DNA of 64,000 bases from Lineus longissimus (taxonomy: Eukaryota; Nemertea; Pilidiophora; Heteronemertea; Lineidae), in the NCBI RefSeq assembly GCF_910592395.1, contig NC_088312.1, forward strand, positions 2,482,001-2,546,000, written 5' to 3'. The position numbers were made by a program, and so were the translations under genes. Under the pieces are notes generated by a model, which was not told where the DNA came from, did not search any database, and saw only the letters and a program-made list of their open reading frames with translations. This document shows, piece by piece, positions 20,290 to 35,500 of the stretch. Every line of letters starts with the position of its first letter. Position 1 is the stretch's first letter.

Positions 20290-20540
20290 ATTGGGAAAAT
20301 TTATACACGCACCAATTGTATACAGATAGCGCTCGAGCGCGTGACTGACAATTGGATTCGATTGGCGTTAGAAGTAGGAACCAAAATTATGATTGGACCA
20401 ACAGTAAATACACGTCAACGACCGGCGTACCTCTTAAACCATCCAGGCACCAGTGGTTTTCAATATCCTCCGCCTCTCGATATGACGAATGAGTATAAAA
20501 ACCCTGAAGCTCAGGATACCGTTTCACTAATTCTGATTGG
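20290..20540 (+). promoter_or_regulatory. CCAAT-rich, TATA-containing promoter-like segment (reference copy; repeated in every unit)
   Basis: Within 250 bases are six CCAAT/ATTGG boxes: 20290-20294, 20312-20316 (CCAAT), 20351-20355, 20361-20365, 20392-20396 and 20536-20540. A TATAAAA follows at 20494-20500. Two boxes form a dyad: CCAATTGT (20312-20319) and ACAATTGG (20348-20355), with the perfect 12-base palindrome GCGCTCGAGCGC (20329-20340) between them. Dense NF-Y-type boxes before a TATA box are the layout of strong Pol II promoters such as those of histone genes. It would drive a plus-strand transcript across the next unit boundary, possibly to AATAAA at 21102-21107. Motifs are seen directly; promoter activity is inferred. 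Confidence 0.5.
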
Positions 20541-23500
20541 AAAAGTCACGGTCCGACACTAATACTTCTTTGCTCCAATGTAGCCTCAAAAATACCAGCT
20601 GCCGATTCGAACCATCCTCGGTATAACTAGAACGCCCGGAATCAGTAGGTGATGCAGTTTGAAAAGCTTGGGTGCGGGGTATGATAATGATGGAAAAAAC
20701 TTGACATCTGAAAATGGATGATAAGATAACAAGATAAGGAAGAAGAAAAAAAGAACAATCTCAGATTCACCGGGAGTCGAACCCGTGACCAGCCGCTCCA
20801 CAGTCAAACACTCTGAGCGCTGAACCGTCAAGGCTTTCATGCTGTGAGGGGATTTTATTCGCATCTTATATGCGACATGCAAAAGAGCGCCGCAATCGTA
20901 ACAAGGTCGCGCAGGTGGCAGAGTGATTAGCCGAAATAGTTCCAAGTAATCGTATATTTCGATAGTTGTAGAGATTTTTCTCACCATATCGTATCCATAT
21001 ACCTCAGTGATATAAAAGAGTATGTTTGCAGTTGATTTAACGTTTAAATGGCTTTTTTTAAAACTTTTTAAAAATCGTGGTCAGCAGGGTCAGAGTCAAT
21101 CAATAAATTGTTTTGAAAGACTCTGGCAGGGTCAAAAGAAACAGTTGTTGGCGCCGATGATGTCAGCAATATGGCAGATTTCCACCCCACCCGTGAGATT
21201 TGCTCTCGCCACGTCATGAGCACATTGAACTGCTGGTGAACCGTACTGTGCTGAATATGTACCGGCTACCGCTCTCTCCATCATCACCGACGATATGTGC
21301 CGGTGCCGGTCGTGCGATGTCGTTTTAATGAAAAAGACGCACGCCACTGCCGTACTGGTACCTGAGAAAACTTGCCGTTTCTGATTTGCATTGATTGAAA
21401 TACATCTACCTCATAGTTCATGTGTTCTCATATGATAAACCAAGTGGACACATAGCCTGAAGGAACATGTAGCGATTGGGAAAATTTATACACGCACCAA
21501 TTGTATACAGATAGCGCTCGAGCGCGTGACTGACAATTGGATTCGATTGGCGTTAGAAGTAGGAACCAAAATTATGATTGGACCAACAGTAAATACACGT
21601 CAACGACCGGCGTACCTCTTAAACCATCCAGGCACGAGTGGTTTTCAATATCCTCCGCCTCTCGATATGACGAATGAGTATAAAAACCCTGAAGCTCAGG
21701 ATACCGTTTCACTAATTCTGATTGGAAAAGTCACGGTCCGACACTAATACTTCTTTGCCCCAATGTAGCCTCAAAAATACCAGCTGCCGATTCGAACCAT
21801 CCTCGGTATTACTAGAACGCCCGGAATCAGTATGTGATGCAGTTTGAAAAGCTTGGGTGCGGGGTATGATAATGATGGAAAACAACTTGACATCTGTATA
21901 TGGATGATAAGATAACAAGATAAGGAAGAAGAAAAAAAAGAACAATCTCAGATTCACCGGGAGTCGAACCCGTGACCAGCCGCTCCACAGTCAAACACTC
22001 TGAGCGCTGAACCGTCAAGGCTTTCATGCTTTGAGGGGATTTTATTCGCATCTTATATGCGACATGAAAAAGAGCGCTGCAATCGTAACAAGGTCGCGCA
22101 GGTGACAGAGTGATTAGCCGAAATAGTTCCAAGTAATCGTATATTTCGATAGTTGTACAGATTTTTCTCACCATATCGTATCCATATACCTCAGTGATAT
22201 AAAAGAGTATGTTTGCAGTTGATTTAACGTTTAAATGGCTTTTTTTTAAAACTTTTTAAAAATCGTGGTCAGCAGGGTCAGAGTCAATCAATAAATTGTT
22301 TTGAAAGACTCTGGCAGGGTCAAAAGAAACAGTTGTTGGCGCCGATGATGTCAGCAATATGGCAGATTTCCACCCCACCCGTGAGATTTGCTCTCGCACG
22401 TCATGAGCACATTGAACTGCTGGTGAACCGTACTGTGCTGAATATGTACCGGCTACCGCTCTCTCCATCATCACCGACGATATGTGCCGGTGCCGGTCGT
22501 GCGAGGTCGTTTTAATGAAAAAGACGCACGCCACTGCCGTACAGGTACCTGAGAAAACTTGCCGTTTTATTCTGATTTGCATTGATTGAAATACATCTAC
22601 CTCATAGTTCATGTGTTCTCATATGATAAACCAAGTGGACACATAGCCTGAAGGAACATGTAGCGATTGGGAAAATTTATACACGCACCAATTGTATACA
22701 GATAGCGCTCGAGCGCGTGACTGACAATTGGGTTCGATTGGCGTTAGAAGTAGGAACCAAAATTATGATTGGACCAACAGTAAATACACGTCAACGACCG
22801 GCGTACCTCTTAAACCATCCAGGCACCAGTGGTTTTCAATATCCTCCGCCTCTCGATATGACGAATGAGTATAAAAACCCTGAAGCTCAGGATACCGTTT
22901 CACTAATTCTGATTGGAAAAGTCACGGTCCGACACTAATACTTCTTTGCCCCAATGTAGCCTCAAAAATACCAGCTGCCGATTCGAACCATCCTCGGTAT
23001 TACTAGAACGCCCGGAATCAGTATGTGATGCAGTTTGAAAAGCTTGGGTGCGGGGTATGATAATGATGGAAAAAAACTTGACATCTGTATATGGATGATA
23101 AGATAACAAGATAAGGAAGAAGAAAAAAAAGAACAATCTCAGATTCACCGGGAGTCGAACCCGTGACCAGCCGCTCCACAGTCAAACACTCTGAGCGCTG
23201 AACCGTCAAGACTTTCATGCTGTGAGGGGATTTTATTCGCATCTTATATGCGACATGAAAAAGAGCGCCGCAATCGTAACAAGGTCGCGCAGGTGGCAGA
23301 GTGATTAGCCGAAATAGTTCCAAGTAATCGTATATTTCGATAGTTGTAGAGATTTTTCTCACCATATCGTATCCATATACCTCAGTGATATAAAAGAGTA
23401 TGTTTGCAGTTGATTTAACGTTTAAATGGCTTTTTTTAAAACTTTTTAAAAATCGTGGTCAGCAGGGTCAGAGTCAATCAATAAATTGTTTTGAAAGACT

Positions 23501-26500
23501 CTGGCAGGGTCAAAAGAAACAGTTGTTGGCGCCGATGATGTCAGCAATATGGCAGATTTCCACCCCACCCGTGAGATTTGCTCTCGCCACGTCATGAGCA
23601 CATTGAACTGCTGGTGAACCGTACTGTGCTGAATATGTACCGGCTACCGCTCTCTCCATCATCACCGACGATATGTGCCGGTGCCGGTCGTGCGAGGTCG
23701 TTTTAATGAAAAAGACGCACGCCACTGCCGTACAGGTACCTGAGAAAACTTGCCGTTTCTGATTTGCGATGATTGAAATACATCTACCTCATAGTTCATG
23801 TGTTCTCATATGATAAACCAAGTGGACACATAGCCTGAAGGAACATGTAGCGATTGGGAAAATTTATACACGCACCAATTGTATACAGATAGCGCTCGAG
23901 CGCGTGACTGACAATTGGATTCGATTGGCGTTAGAAGTAGGAACCAAAATTATGATTGGACCAACAGTAAATACACGTCAACGACCGGCGTACCTCTTAA
24001 ACCATCCAGGCACCAGTGGTTTTCAATATCCTCCGCCTCTCGATATGACGAATGAGTATAAAAACCCTGAAGCTCAGGATACCGTTTCACTAATTCTGAT
24101 TGGAAAAGTCACGGTCCGACACTAATACTTCTTTGCCCCAATGTAGCCTCAAAAATACCAGCTGCCGATTCGAACCATCCTCGGTATTACTAGAACGCCC
24201 GGAATCAGTATGTGATGCAGTTTGAAAAGCTTGGGTGCGGGGTATGATAATGATGGAAAAAAACTTGACATCTGTATATGGATGATAAGATAACAAGATA
24301 AGGAAGAAGAAAAAAGAACAATCTCAGATTCACCGGGAGTCGAACCCGTGACCAGCCGCTCCACAGTCAAACACTCTGAGCGCTGAACCGTCAAGGCTTT
24401 CATGCTGTGAGGGGATTTTATTCGCATCTTATATGCGACATGCAAAAGAGCGCCGCAATCGTAACAAGGTCGCGCAGGTGGCAGAGTGATTAGCCGAAAT
24501 AGTTCCAAGTAATCGTATATTTCGATAGTTGTACAGATTTTTCTCACCATATCGTATCCATATACCTCAGTGATATAAAAGAGTATGTTTGCAGTTGATT
24601 TAACGTTTAAATGGCTTTTTTTAAAACTTTTTAAAAATCGTGGTCAGCAGGGTCAGAGTCAATCAATAAATTGTTTTGAAAGACTCTGGCAGGGTCAAAA
24701 GAAACAGTTGTTGGCGCCGATGATGTCAGCAATATGGCAGATTTCCACCCCACCCGTGAGATTTGCTCTCGCCACGTCATGAGCACATTGAACTGCTGGT
24801 GAACCGTACTGTGCTGAATATGTACCGGCTACCGCTCTCTCCATCATCACCGACGATATGTGCCGGTGCCGGTCGTGCGAGGTCGTTTTAATGAAAAAAA
24901 CGCACGCCACTGCCGTACAGGTACCTGAGAAAACTTGCAGTTTTATTCTGATTTGCGATGATTGAAATACATCTACCTCATAGTTCATGTGTTCTCATAT
25001 GATAAACCAAGTGGACACATAGCCTGAAGGAACATGTAGCGATTGGGAAAATTTATACACGCACCAATTGTATACAGATAGCGCTCGAGCGCGTGACTGA
25101 CAATTGGATTCGATTGGCGTTAGAAGTAGGAACCAGAATTATGATTGGACCAACAGTAAATACACGTCAACGACCGGCGTACCTCTTAAACCATCCAGGC
25201 ACCAGTGGTTTTCAATATCCTCCGCCTCTCGATATGACGAATGAGTATAAAAACCCTGAAGCTCAGGATACCGTTTCACTAATTCTGATTGGAAAAGTCA
25301 CGGTCCGACACTAATACTTCTTTGCCCCAATGTAGCCTCAAAAATACCAGCTGCCGATTCGAACCATCCTCGGTATTACTAGAACGCCCGGAATCAGTAT
25401 GTGATGCAGTTTGAAAAGCTTGGGTGCGGGGTATGATAATGATGGAAAAAAACTTGACATCTGTATATGGATGATAAGATAACAAGATAAGGAAGAAGAA
25501 AAAAGAACAATCTCAGATTCACCGGGAGTCGAACCCGTGACCAGCCGCTCCACAGTCAAACACTCTGAGCGCTGAACCGTCAAGGCTTTCATGCTGTGAG
25601 GGGATTTTATTCGCATCTTATATGCGACATGCAAAAGAGCGCCGCAATCGTAACAAGGTCGCGCAGGTGGCAGAGTGATTAGCCGAAATAGTTCCAAGTA
25701 ATCGTATATTTCGATAGTTGTACAGATTTTTCTCACCATATCGTATCCATATACCTCAGTGATATAAAAGAGTATGTTTGCAGTTGATTTAACGTTTAAA
25801 TGGCTTTTTTTAAAACTTTTTAAAAATCGTGGTCAGCAGGGTCAGAGTCAATCAATAAATTGTTTTGAAAGACTCTGGCAGGGTCAAAAGAAACAGTTGT
25901 TGGCGCCGATGATGTCAGCAATATGGCAGATTTCCACCCCACCCGTGAGATTTGCTCTCGCCACGTCATGAGCACATTGAACTGCTGGTGAACCGTACTG
26001 TGCTGAATATGTACCGGCTACCGCTCTCTCCATCATCACCGACGATATGTGCCGGTGCCGGTCGTGCGAGGTCGTTTTAATGAAAAAAACGCACGCCACT
26101 GCCGTACAGGTACCTGAGAAAACTTGCCGTTTTATTCTGATTTGCGATGATTGAAATACATCTACCTCATAGTTCATGTGTTCTCATATGATAAACCAAG
26201 TGGACACATAGCCTGAAGGAACATGTAGCGATTGGGAAAATTTATACACGCACCAATTGTATATAGATAGCGCTCAAGCGCGTGACTGACAATTGGATTC
26301 GATTGGCGTTAGAAGTAGGAACCAAAATTATGATTGGACCAACAGTAAATACACGTCAACGACCGGCGTACCTCTTAAACCATCCAGGCACCAGTGGTTT
26401 TCAATATCCTCCGCCTCTCGATATGACGAATGAGTATAAAAACCCTGAAGCTCAGGATACCGTTTCACTAATTCTGATTGGAAAAGTCACGGTCCGACAC

Positions 26501-29500
26501 TAATACTTCTTTGCCCCAATGTAGCCTCAAAAATACCAGCTGCCGATTCGAACCATCCTCGGTATTACTAGAACGCCCGGAATCAGTAGGTGATGCAGTT
26601 TGAAAAGCTTGGGTGCGGGGTATGATAATGATGGAAAAAACTTGACATCTGAAAATGGATGATAAGATAACAAGATAAGGAAGAAGAAAAAAAGAACAAT
26701 CTCAGATTCACCGGGAGTCGAACCCGTGACCAGCCGCTCCACAGTCAAACACTCTGAGCGCTGAACCGTCAAGGCTTTCATGCTGTGAGGGGATTTTATT
26801 CGCATCTTATATGCGACATGCAAAAGAGCGCCGCAATCGTAACAAGGTCGCGCAGGTGGCAGAGTGATTAGCCGAAATAGTTCCAAGTAATCGTATATTT
26901 CGATAGTTGTAGAGATTTTTCTCACCAAATCGTGTCCATATACCTCAGTGATATAAAAGAGTATGTTTGCAGTTGATTTAACGTTTAAATGGCTTTTTTT
27001 AAAACTTTTTAAAAATCGTGGTCAGCAGGGTCAGAGTCAATCAATAAATTGTTTTGAAAGACTCTGGCAGGGTCAAAAGAAACAGTTGTTGGCGCCGATG
27101 ATGTCAGCAATATGGCAGATTTCCACCCCACCCGTGAGATTTGCTCTCGCCACGTCATGAGCACATTGAACTGCTGGTGAACCGTACTGTGCTGAATATG
27201 TACCGGCTACCGCTCTCTCCATCATCACCGACGATATGTGCCGGTGCCGGTCGTGCGAGGTCGTTTTAATGAAAAAGACGCACGCCACTGCCGTACAGGT
27301 ACCTGAGAAAACTTGCCGTTTCTGATTTGCGATGATTGAAATACATCTACCTCATAGTTCATGTGTTCTCATATGATAAACCAAGTGGACACATAGCCTG
27401 AAGGAACATGTAGCGATTGGGAAAATTTATACACGCACCAATTGTATACAGATAGCGCTCGAGCGCGTGACTGACAATTGGATTCGATTGGCGTTAGAAG
27501 TAGGAACCAAAATTATGATTGGACCAACAGTAAATACACGTCAACGACCTCTTAAACCATCCAGGCACCAGTGGTTTTCAATATCCTCCGCCTCTCGATA
27601 TGACGAATGAGTATAAAAACCCTGAAGCTCAGGATACCGTTTCACTAATTCTGATTGGAAAAGTCACGGTCCGACACTAATACTTCTTTGCCCCAATGTA
27701 GCCTCAAAAATACCAGCTGCCGATTCGAACCATCCTCGGTATTACTAGAACGCCCGGAATCAGTATGTGATGCAGTTTGAAAAGCTTGGGTGCGGGGTAT
27801 GATAATGATGGAAAAAAACTTGACATCTGTCTATGGATGATAAGATAACAAGATAAGGAAGAAGAAAAAAGAACAATCTCAGATTCACCGGGAGTCGAAC
27901 CCGTGACCAGCCGCTCCACAGTCAAACACTCTGAGCGCTGAACCGTCAAGGCTTTCATGCTATGAGGGGATTTTATTCGCATCTTATATGCGACATGCAA
28001 AAGAGCGCCGCAATCGTAACAAGGTCGCGCAGGTGGCAGAGTGATTAGCCGAAATAGTTCCAAGTAATCGTATATTTCGATAGTTGTACAGATTTTTCTC
28101 ACCATATCGTATCCATATACCTCAGTGATATAAAAGAGTATGTTTGCAGTTGATTTAACGTTTAAATGGCTTTTTTTTAAACTTTTTAAAAATCGTGGTC
28201 AGCAGGGTCAGAGTCAATCAATAAATTGTTTTGAAAGACTCTGGCAGGGTCAAAAGAAACAGTTGTTGGCGCCGATGATGTCAGCAATATGGCAGATTTC
28301 CACCCCACCCGTGAGATTTGCTCTCGCCACGTCATGAGCACATTGAACTGCTGGTGAACCGTACTGTGCTGAATATGTACCGGCTACCGCTCTCTCCATC
28401 ATCACCGACGATATGTGCCGGTGCCGGTCGTGCGATGTCGTTTTAATGAAAAAGACGCACGCCACTGCCGTACTGGTACCTGAGAAAACTTGCCGTTTCT
28501 GATTTGCATTGATTGAAATACATCTACCTCATAGTTCATGTGTTCTCATATGATAAACCAAGTGGACACATAGCCTGAAGGAACATGTAGCGATTGGGAA
28601 AATTTATACACGCACCAATTGTATACAGATAGCGCTCGAGCGCGTGACTGACAATTGGATTCGATTGGCGTTAGAAGTAGGAACCAAAATTATGATTGGA
28701 CCAACAGTAAATACACGTCAACGACCGGCGTACCTCTTAAACCATCCAGGCACCAGTGGTTTTCAATATCCTCCGCCTCTCGATATGACGAATGAGTATA
28801 AAAACCCTGAAGCTCAGGATACCGTTTCACTAATTCTGATTGGAAAAGTCACGGTCCGACACTAATACTTCTTTGCCCCAATGTAGCCTCAAAAATACCA
28901 GCTGCCGATTCGAACCATCCTCGGTATTACTAGAACGCCCGGAATCAGTATGTGATGCAGTTTGAAAAGCTTGGGTGCGGGGTATGATAATGATGGAAAA
29001 CAACTTGACATCTGTATATGGATGATAAGATAACAAGATAAGGAAGAAGAAAAAAAAGAACAATCTCAGATTCACCGGGAGTCGAACCCGTGACCAGCCG
29101 CTCCACAGTCAAACACTCTGAGCGCTGAACCGTCAAGGCTTTCATGCTTTGAGGGGATTTTATTCGCATCTTATATGCGACATGAAAAAGAGCGCCGCAA
29201 TCGTAACAAGGTCGCGCAGGTGGCAGAGTGATTAGCCGAAATAGTTCCAAGTAATCGTATATTTCGATAGTTGTACAGATTTTTCTCACCATATCGTATC
29301 CATATACCTCAGTGATATAAAAGAGTATGTTTGCAGTTGATTTAACGTTTAAATGGCTTTTTTTTAAAACTTTTTAAAAATCGTGGTCAGCAGGGTCAGA
29401 GTCAATCAATAAATTGTTTTGAAAGACTCTGGCAGGGTCAAAAGAAACAGTTGTTGGCGCCGATGATGTCAGCAATATGGCAGATTTCCACCCCACCCGT

Positions 29501-32500
29501 GAGATTTGCTCTCGCACGTCATGAGCACATTGAACTGCTGGTGAACCGTACTGTGCTGAATATGTACCGGCTACCGCTCTCTCCATCATCACCGACGATA
29601 TGTGCCGGTGCCGGTCGTGCGAGGTCGTTTTAATGAAAAAGACGCACGCCACTGCCGTACAGGTACCTGAGAAAACTTGCCGTTTTATTCTGATTTGCGA
29701 TGATTGAAATACATCTACCTCATAGTTCATGTGTTCTCATATGATAAACCAAGTGGACACATAGCCTGAAGGAACATGTAGCGATTGGGAAAATTTATAC
29801 ACGCACCAATTGTATACAGATAGCGCTCGAGCGCGTGACTGACAATTGGATTCGATTGGCGTTAGAAGTAAGAACCAAAATTATGATTGGACCAACAGTA
29901 AATACACGTCAACGACCGGCGTACCTCTTAAACCATCCAGGCACCAGTGGTTTTCAATATCCTCCGCCTCTCGATATGACGAATGAGTATAAAAACCCTG
30001 AAGCTCAGGATACCGTTTCACTAATTCTGATTGGAAAAGTCACGGTCCGACACTAATACTTCTTTGCCCCAATGTAGCCTCAAAAATACCAGCTGCCGAT
30101 TCGAACCATCCTCGGTATTACTAGAACGCCCGGAATCAGTATGTGATGCAGTTTGAAAAGCTTGGGTGCGGGGTATGATAATGATGGAAAAAAACTTGAC
30201 ATCTGTATATGGATGATAAGATAACAAGATAAGGAAGAAGAAAAAAAAGAACAATCTCAGATTCACCGGGAGTCGAACCCGTGACCAGCCGCTCCACAGT
30301 CAAACACTCTGAGCGCTGAACCGTCAAGGCTTTCATGCTGTGAGGGGATTTTATTCGCATCTTATATGCGACATGCAAAAGAGCGCCGCAATCGTAACAA
30401 GGTCGCGCAGGTGGCAGAGTGATTAGCCGAAATAGTTCCAAGTAATCGTATATTTCGATAGTTGTACAGATTTTTCTCACCATATCGTATCCATATACCT
30501 CAGTGATATAAAAGAGTATGTTTGCAGTTGATTTAACGTTTAAATGGCTTTTTTAAAAACTTTTTAAAAATCGTGGTCAGCAGGGTCAGAGTCAATCAAT
30601 AAATTGTTTTGAAAGACTCTGGCAGGGTCAAAAGAAACAGTTGTTGGCGCCGATGATGTCAGCAATATGGCAGATTTCCACCCCACCCGTGAGATTTGCT
30701 CTCGCCACGTCATGAGCACATTGAACTGCTGGTGAACCGTACTGTGCTGAATATGTACCGGCTACCGCTCTCTCCATCATCACCGACGATATGTGCCGGT
30801 GCCGGTCGTGCGAGGTCGTTTTAATGAAAAAGACGCACGCCACTGCCGTACAGGTACCTGAGAAAACTTGCCGTTTTCTGATTTGCATTGATTGAAATAC
30901 ATCTACCTCATAGTTCATGTGTTCTCATATGATAAACCAAGTGGACACATAGCCTGAAGGAACATGTAGCGATTGGGAAAATTTATACACGCACCAATTG
31001 TATACAGATAGCGCTCGAGCGCGTGACTGACAATTGGGTTCGATTGGCGTTAGAAGTAGGAACCAAAATTATGATTGGACCAACAGTAAATACACGTCAA
31101 CGACCGGCGTACCTCTTAAACCATCCAGGCACCAGTGGTTTTCAATATCCTCCGCCTCTCGATATGACGAATGAGTATAAAAACCCTGAAGCTCAGGATA
31201 CCGTTTCACTAATTCTGATTGGAAAAGTCACGGTCCGACACTAATACTTCTTTGCCCCAATGTAGCCTCAAAAATACCAGCTGCCGATTCGAACCATCCT
31301 CGGTATTACTAGAACGCCCGGAATCAGTATGTGATGCAGTTTGAAAAGCTTGGGTGCGGGGTATGATAATGATGGAAAAAAACTTGACATCTGTATATGG
31401 ATGATAAGATAACAAGATAAGGAAGAAGAAAAAAAAGAACAATCTCAGATTCACCGGGAGTCGAACCCGTGACCAGCCGCTCCACAGTCAAACACTCTGA
31501 GCGCTGAACCGTCAAGGCTTTCATGCTATGAGGGGATTTTATTCGCATCTTATATGCGACATGCAAAAGAGCGCCGCAATCGTAACAAGGTCGCGCAGGT
31601 GGCAGAGTGATTAGCCGAAATAGTTCCAAGTAATCGTATATTTCGATAGTTGTACAGATTTTTCTCACCATATCGTATCCATATACCTCAGTGATATAAA
31701 AGAGTATGTTTGCAGTTGATTTAACGTTTAAATGGCTTTTTTTAAAACTTTTTAAAAATCGTGGTCAGCAGGGTCAGAGTCAATCAATAAATTGTTTTGA
31801 AAGACTCTGGCAGGGTCAAAAGAAACAGTTGTTGGCGCCGATGATGTCAGCAATATGGCAGATTTCCACCCCACCCGTGAGATTTGCTCTCGCCACGTCA
31901 TGAGCACATTGAACTGCTGGTGAACCGTACTGTGCTGAATATGTACCGGCTACCGCTCTCTCCATCATCACCGACGATATGTGCCGGTGCCGGTCGTGCG
32001 ATGTCGTTTTAATGAAAAAGACGCACGCCACTGCCGTACTGGTACCTGAGAAAACTTGCCGTTTCTGATTTGCATTGATTGAAATACATCTACCTCATAG
32101 TTCATGTGTTCTCATATGATAAACCAAGTGGACACATAGCCTGAAGGAACATGTAGCGATTGGGAAAATTTATACACGCACCAATTGTATACAGATAGCG
32201 CTCGAGCGCGTGACTGACAATTGGATTCGATTGGCGTTAGAAGTAGGAACCAAAATTATGATTGGACCAACAGTAAATACACGTCAACGACCGGCGTACC
32301 TCTTAAACCATCCAGGCACCAGTGGTTTTCAATATCCTCCGCCTCTCGATATGACGAATGAGTATAAAAACCCTGAAGCTCAGGATACCGTTTCACTAAT
32401 TCTGATTGGAAAAGTCACGGTCCGACACTAATACTTCTTTGCCCCAATGTAGCCTCAAAAATACCAGCTGCCGATTCGAACCATCCTCGGTATTACTAGA

Positions 32501-35500
32501 ACGCCCGGAATCAGTATGTGATGCAGTTTGAAAAGCTTGGGTGCGGGGTATGATAATGATGGAAAACAACTTGACATCTGTATATGGATGATAAGATAAC
32601 AAGATAAGGAAGAAGAAAAAAAAGAACAATCTCAGATTCACCGGGAGTCGAACCCGTGACCAGCCGCTCCACAGTCAAACACTCTGAGCGCTGAACCGTC
32701 AAGGCTTTCATGCTTTGAGGGGATTTTATTCGCATCTTATATGCGACATGAAAAAGAGCGCCGCAATCGTAACAAGGTCGCGCAGGTGGCAGAGTGATTA
32801 GCCGAAATAGTTCCAAGTAATCGTATATTTCGATAGTTGTACAGATTTTTCTCACCATATCGTATCCATATACCTCAGTGATATAAAAGAGTATGTTTGC
32901 AGTTGATTTAACGTTTAAATGGCTTTTTTTTAAAACTTTTTAAAAATCGTGGTCAGCAGGGTCAGAGTCAATCAATAAATTGTTTTGAAAGACTCTGGCA
33001 GGGTCAAAAGAAACAGTTGTTGGCGCCGATGATGTCAGCAATATGGCAGATTTCCACCCCACCCGTGAGATTTGCTCTCGCACGTCATGAGCACATTGAA
33101 CTGCTGGTGAACCGTACTGTGCTGAATATGTACCGGCTACCGCTCTCTCCATCATCACCGACGATATGTGCCGGTGCCGGTCGTGCGAGGTCGTTTTAAT
33201 GAAAAAGACGCACGCCACTGCCGTACAGGTACCTGAGAAAACTTGCCGTTTTATTCTGATTTGCGATGATTGAAATACATCTACCTCATAGTTCATGTGT
33301 TCTCATATGATAAACCAAGTGGACACATAGCCTGAAGGAACATGTAGCGATTGGGAAAATTTATACACGCACCAATTGTATACAGATAGCGCTCGAGCGC
33401 GTGACTGACAATTGGATTCGATTGGCGTTAGAAGTAAGAACCAAAATTATGATTGGACCAACAGTAAATACACGTCAACGACCGGCGTACCTCTTAAACC
33501 ATCCAGGCACCAGTGGTTTTCAATATCCTCCGCCTCTCGATATGACGAATGAGTATAAAAACCCTGAAGCTCAGGATACCGTTTCACTAATTCTGATTGG
33601 AAAAGTCACGGTCCGACACTAATACTTCTTTGCCCCAATGTAGCCTCAAAAATACCAGCTGCCGATTCGAACCATCCTCGGTATTACTAGAACGCCCGGA
33701 ATCAGTATGTGATGCAGTTTGAAAAGCTTGGGTGCGGGGTATGATAATGATGGAAAAAAACTTGACATCTGTATATGGATGATAAGATAACAAGATAAGG
33801 AAGAAGAAAAAAAAGAACAATCTCAGATTCACCGGGAGTCGAACCCGTGACCAGCCGCTCCACAGTCAAACACTCTGAGCGCTGAACCGTCAAGGCTTTC
33901 ATGCTGTGAGGGGATTTTATTCGCATCTTATATGCGACATGCAAAAGAGCGCCGCAATCGTAACAAGGTCGCGCAGGTGGCAGAGTGATTAGCCGAAATA
34001 GTTCCAAGTAATCGTATATTTCGATAGTTGTACAGATTTTTCTCACCATATCGTATCCATATACCTCAGTGATATAAAAGAGTATGTTTGCAGTTGATTT
34101 AACGTTTAAATGGCTTTTTTAAAAACTTTTTAAAAATCGTGGTCAGCAGGGTCAGAGTCAATCAATAAATTGTTTTGAAAGACTCTGGCAGGGTCAAAAG
34201 AAACAGTTGTTGGCGCCGATGATGTCAGCAATATGGCAGATTTCCACCCCACCCGTGAGATTTGCTCTCGCCACGTCATGAGCACATTGAACTGCTGGTG
34301 AACCGTACTGTGCTGAATATGTACCGGCTACCGCTCTCTCCATCATCACCGACGATATGTGCCGGTGCCGGTCGTGCGAGGTCGTTTTAATGAAAAAGAC
34401 GCACGCCACTGCCGTACAGGTACCTGAGAAAACTTGCCGTTTTCTGATTTGCATTGATTGAAATACATCTACCTCATAGTTCATGTGTTCTCATATGATA
34501 AACCAAGTGGACACATAGCCTGAAGGAACATGTAGCGATTGGGAAAATTTATACACGCACCAATTGTATACAGATAGCGCTCGAGCGCGTGACTGACAAT
34601 TGGGTTCGATTGGCGTTAGAAGTAGGAACCAAAATTATGATTGGACCAACAGTAAATACACGTCAACGACCGGCGTACCTCTTAAACCATCCAGGCACCA
34701 GTGGTTTTCAATATCCTCCGCCTCTCGATATGACGAATGAGTATAAAAACCCTGAAGCTCAGGATACCGTTTCACTAATTCTGATTGGAAAAGTCACGGT
34801 CCGACACTAATACTTCTTTGCCCCAATGTAGCCTCAAAAATACCAGCTGCCGATTCGAACCATCCTCGGTATTACTAGAACGCCCGGAATCAGTATGTGA
34901 TGCAGTTTGAAAAGCTTGGGTGCGGGGTATGATAATGATGGAAAAAAACTTGACATCTGTATATGGATGATAAGATAACAAGATAAGGAAGAAGAAAAAA
35001 AAGAACAATCTCAGATTCACCGGGAGTCGAACCCGTGACCAGCCGCTCCACAGTCAAACACTCTGAGCGCTGAACCGTCAAGGCTTTCATGCTGTGAGGG
35101 GATTTTATTCGCATCTTATATGCAACATGCAAAAGAGCGCCGCAATCGTAACAAGGTCGCGCAGGTGGCAGAGTGATTAGCCGAAATAGTTCCAAGTAAT
35201 CGTATATTTCGATAGTTGTAGAGATTTTTCTCACCATATCGTATCCATATACCTCAGTGATATAAAAGAGTATGTTTGCAGTTGATTTAACGTTTAAATG
35301 GCTTTTTTTTAAAACTTTTTAAAAATCGTGGTCAGCAGGGTCAGAGTCAATCAATAAATTGTTTTGAAAGACTCTGGCAGGGTCAAAAGAAACAGTTGTT
35401 GGCGCCGATGATGTCAGCAATATGGCAGATTTCCACCCCACCAGTGAGATTTGCTCTCGCAACGTCATGAGCACATTGAACTGCTGGTGAACCGTACTGT

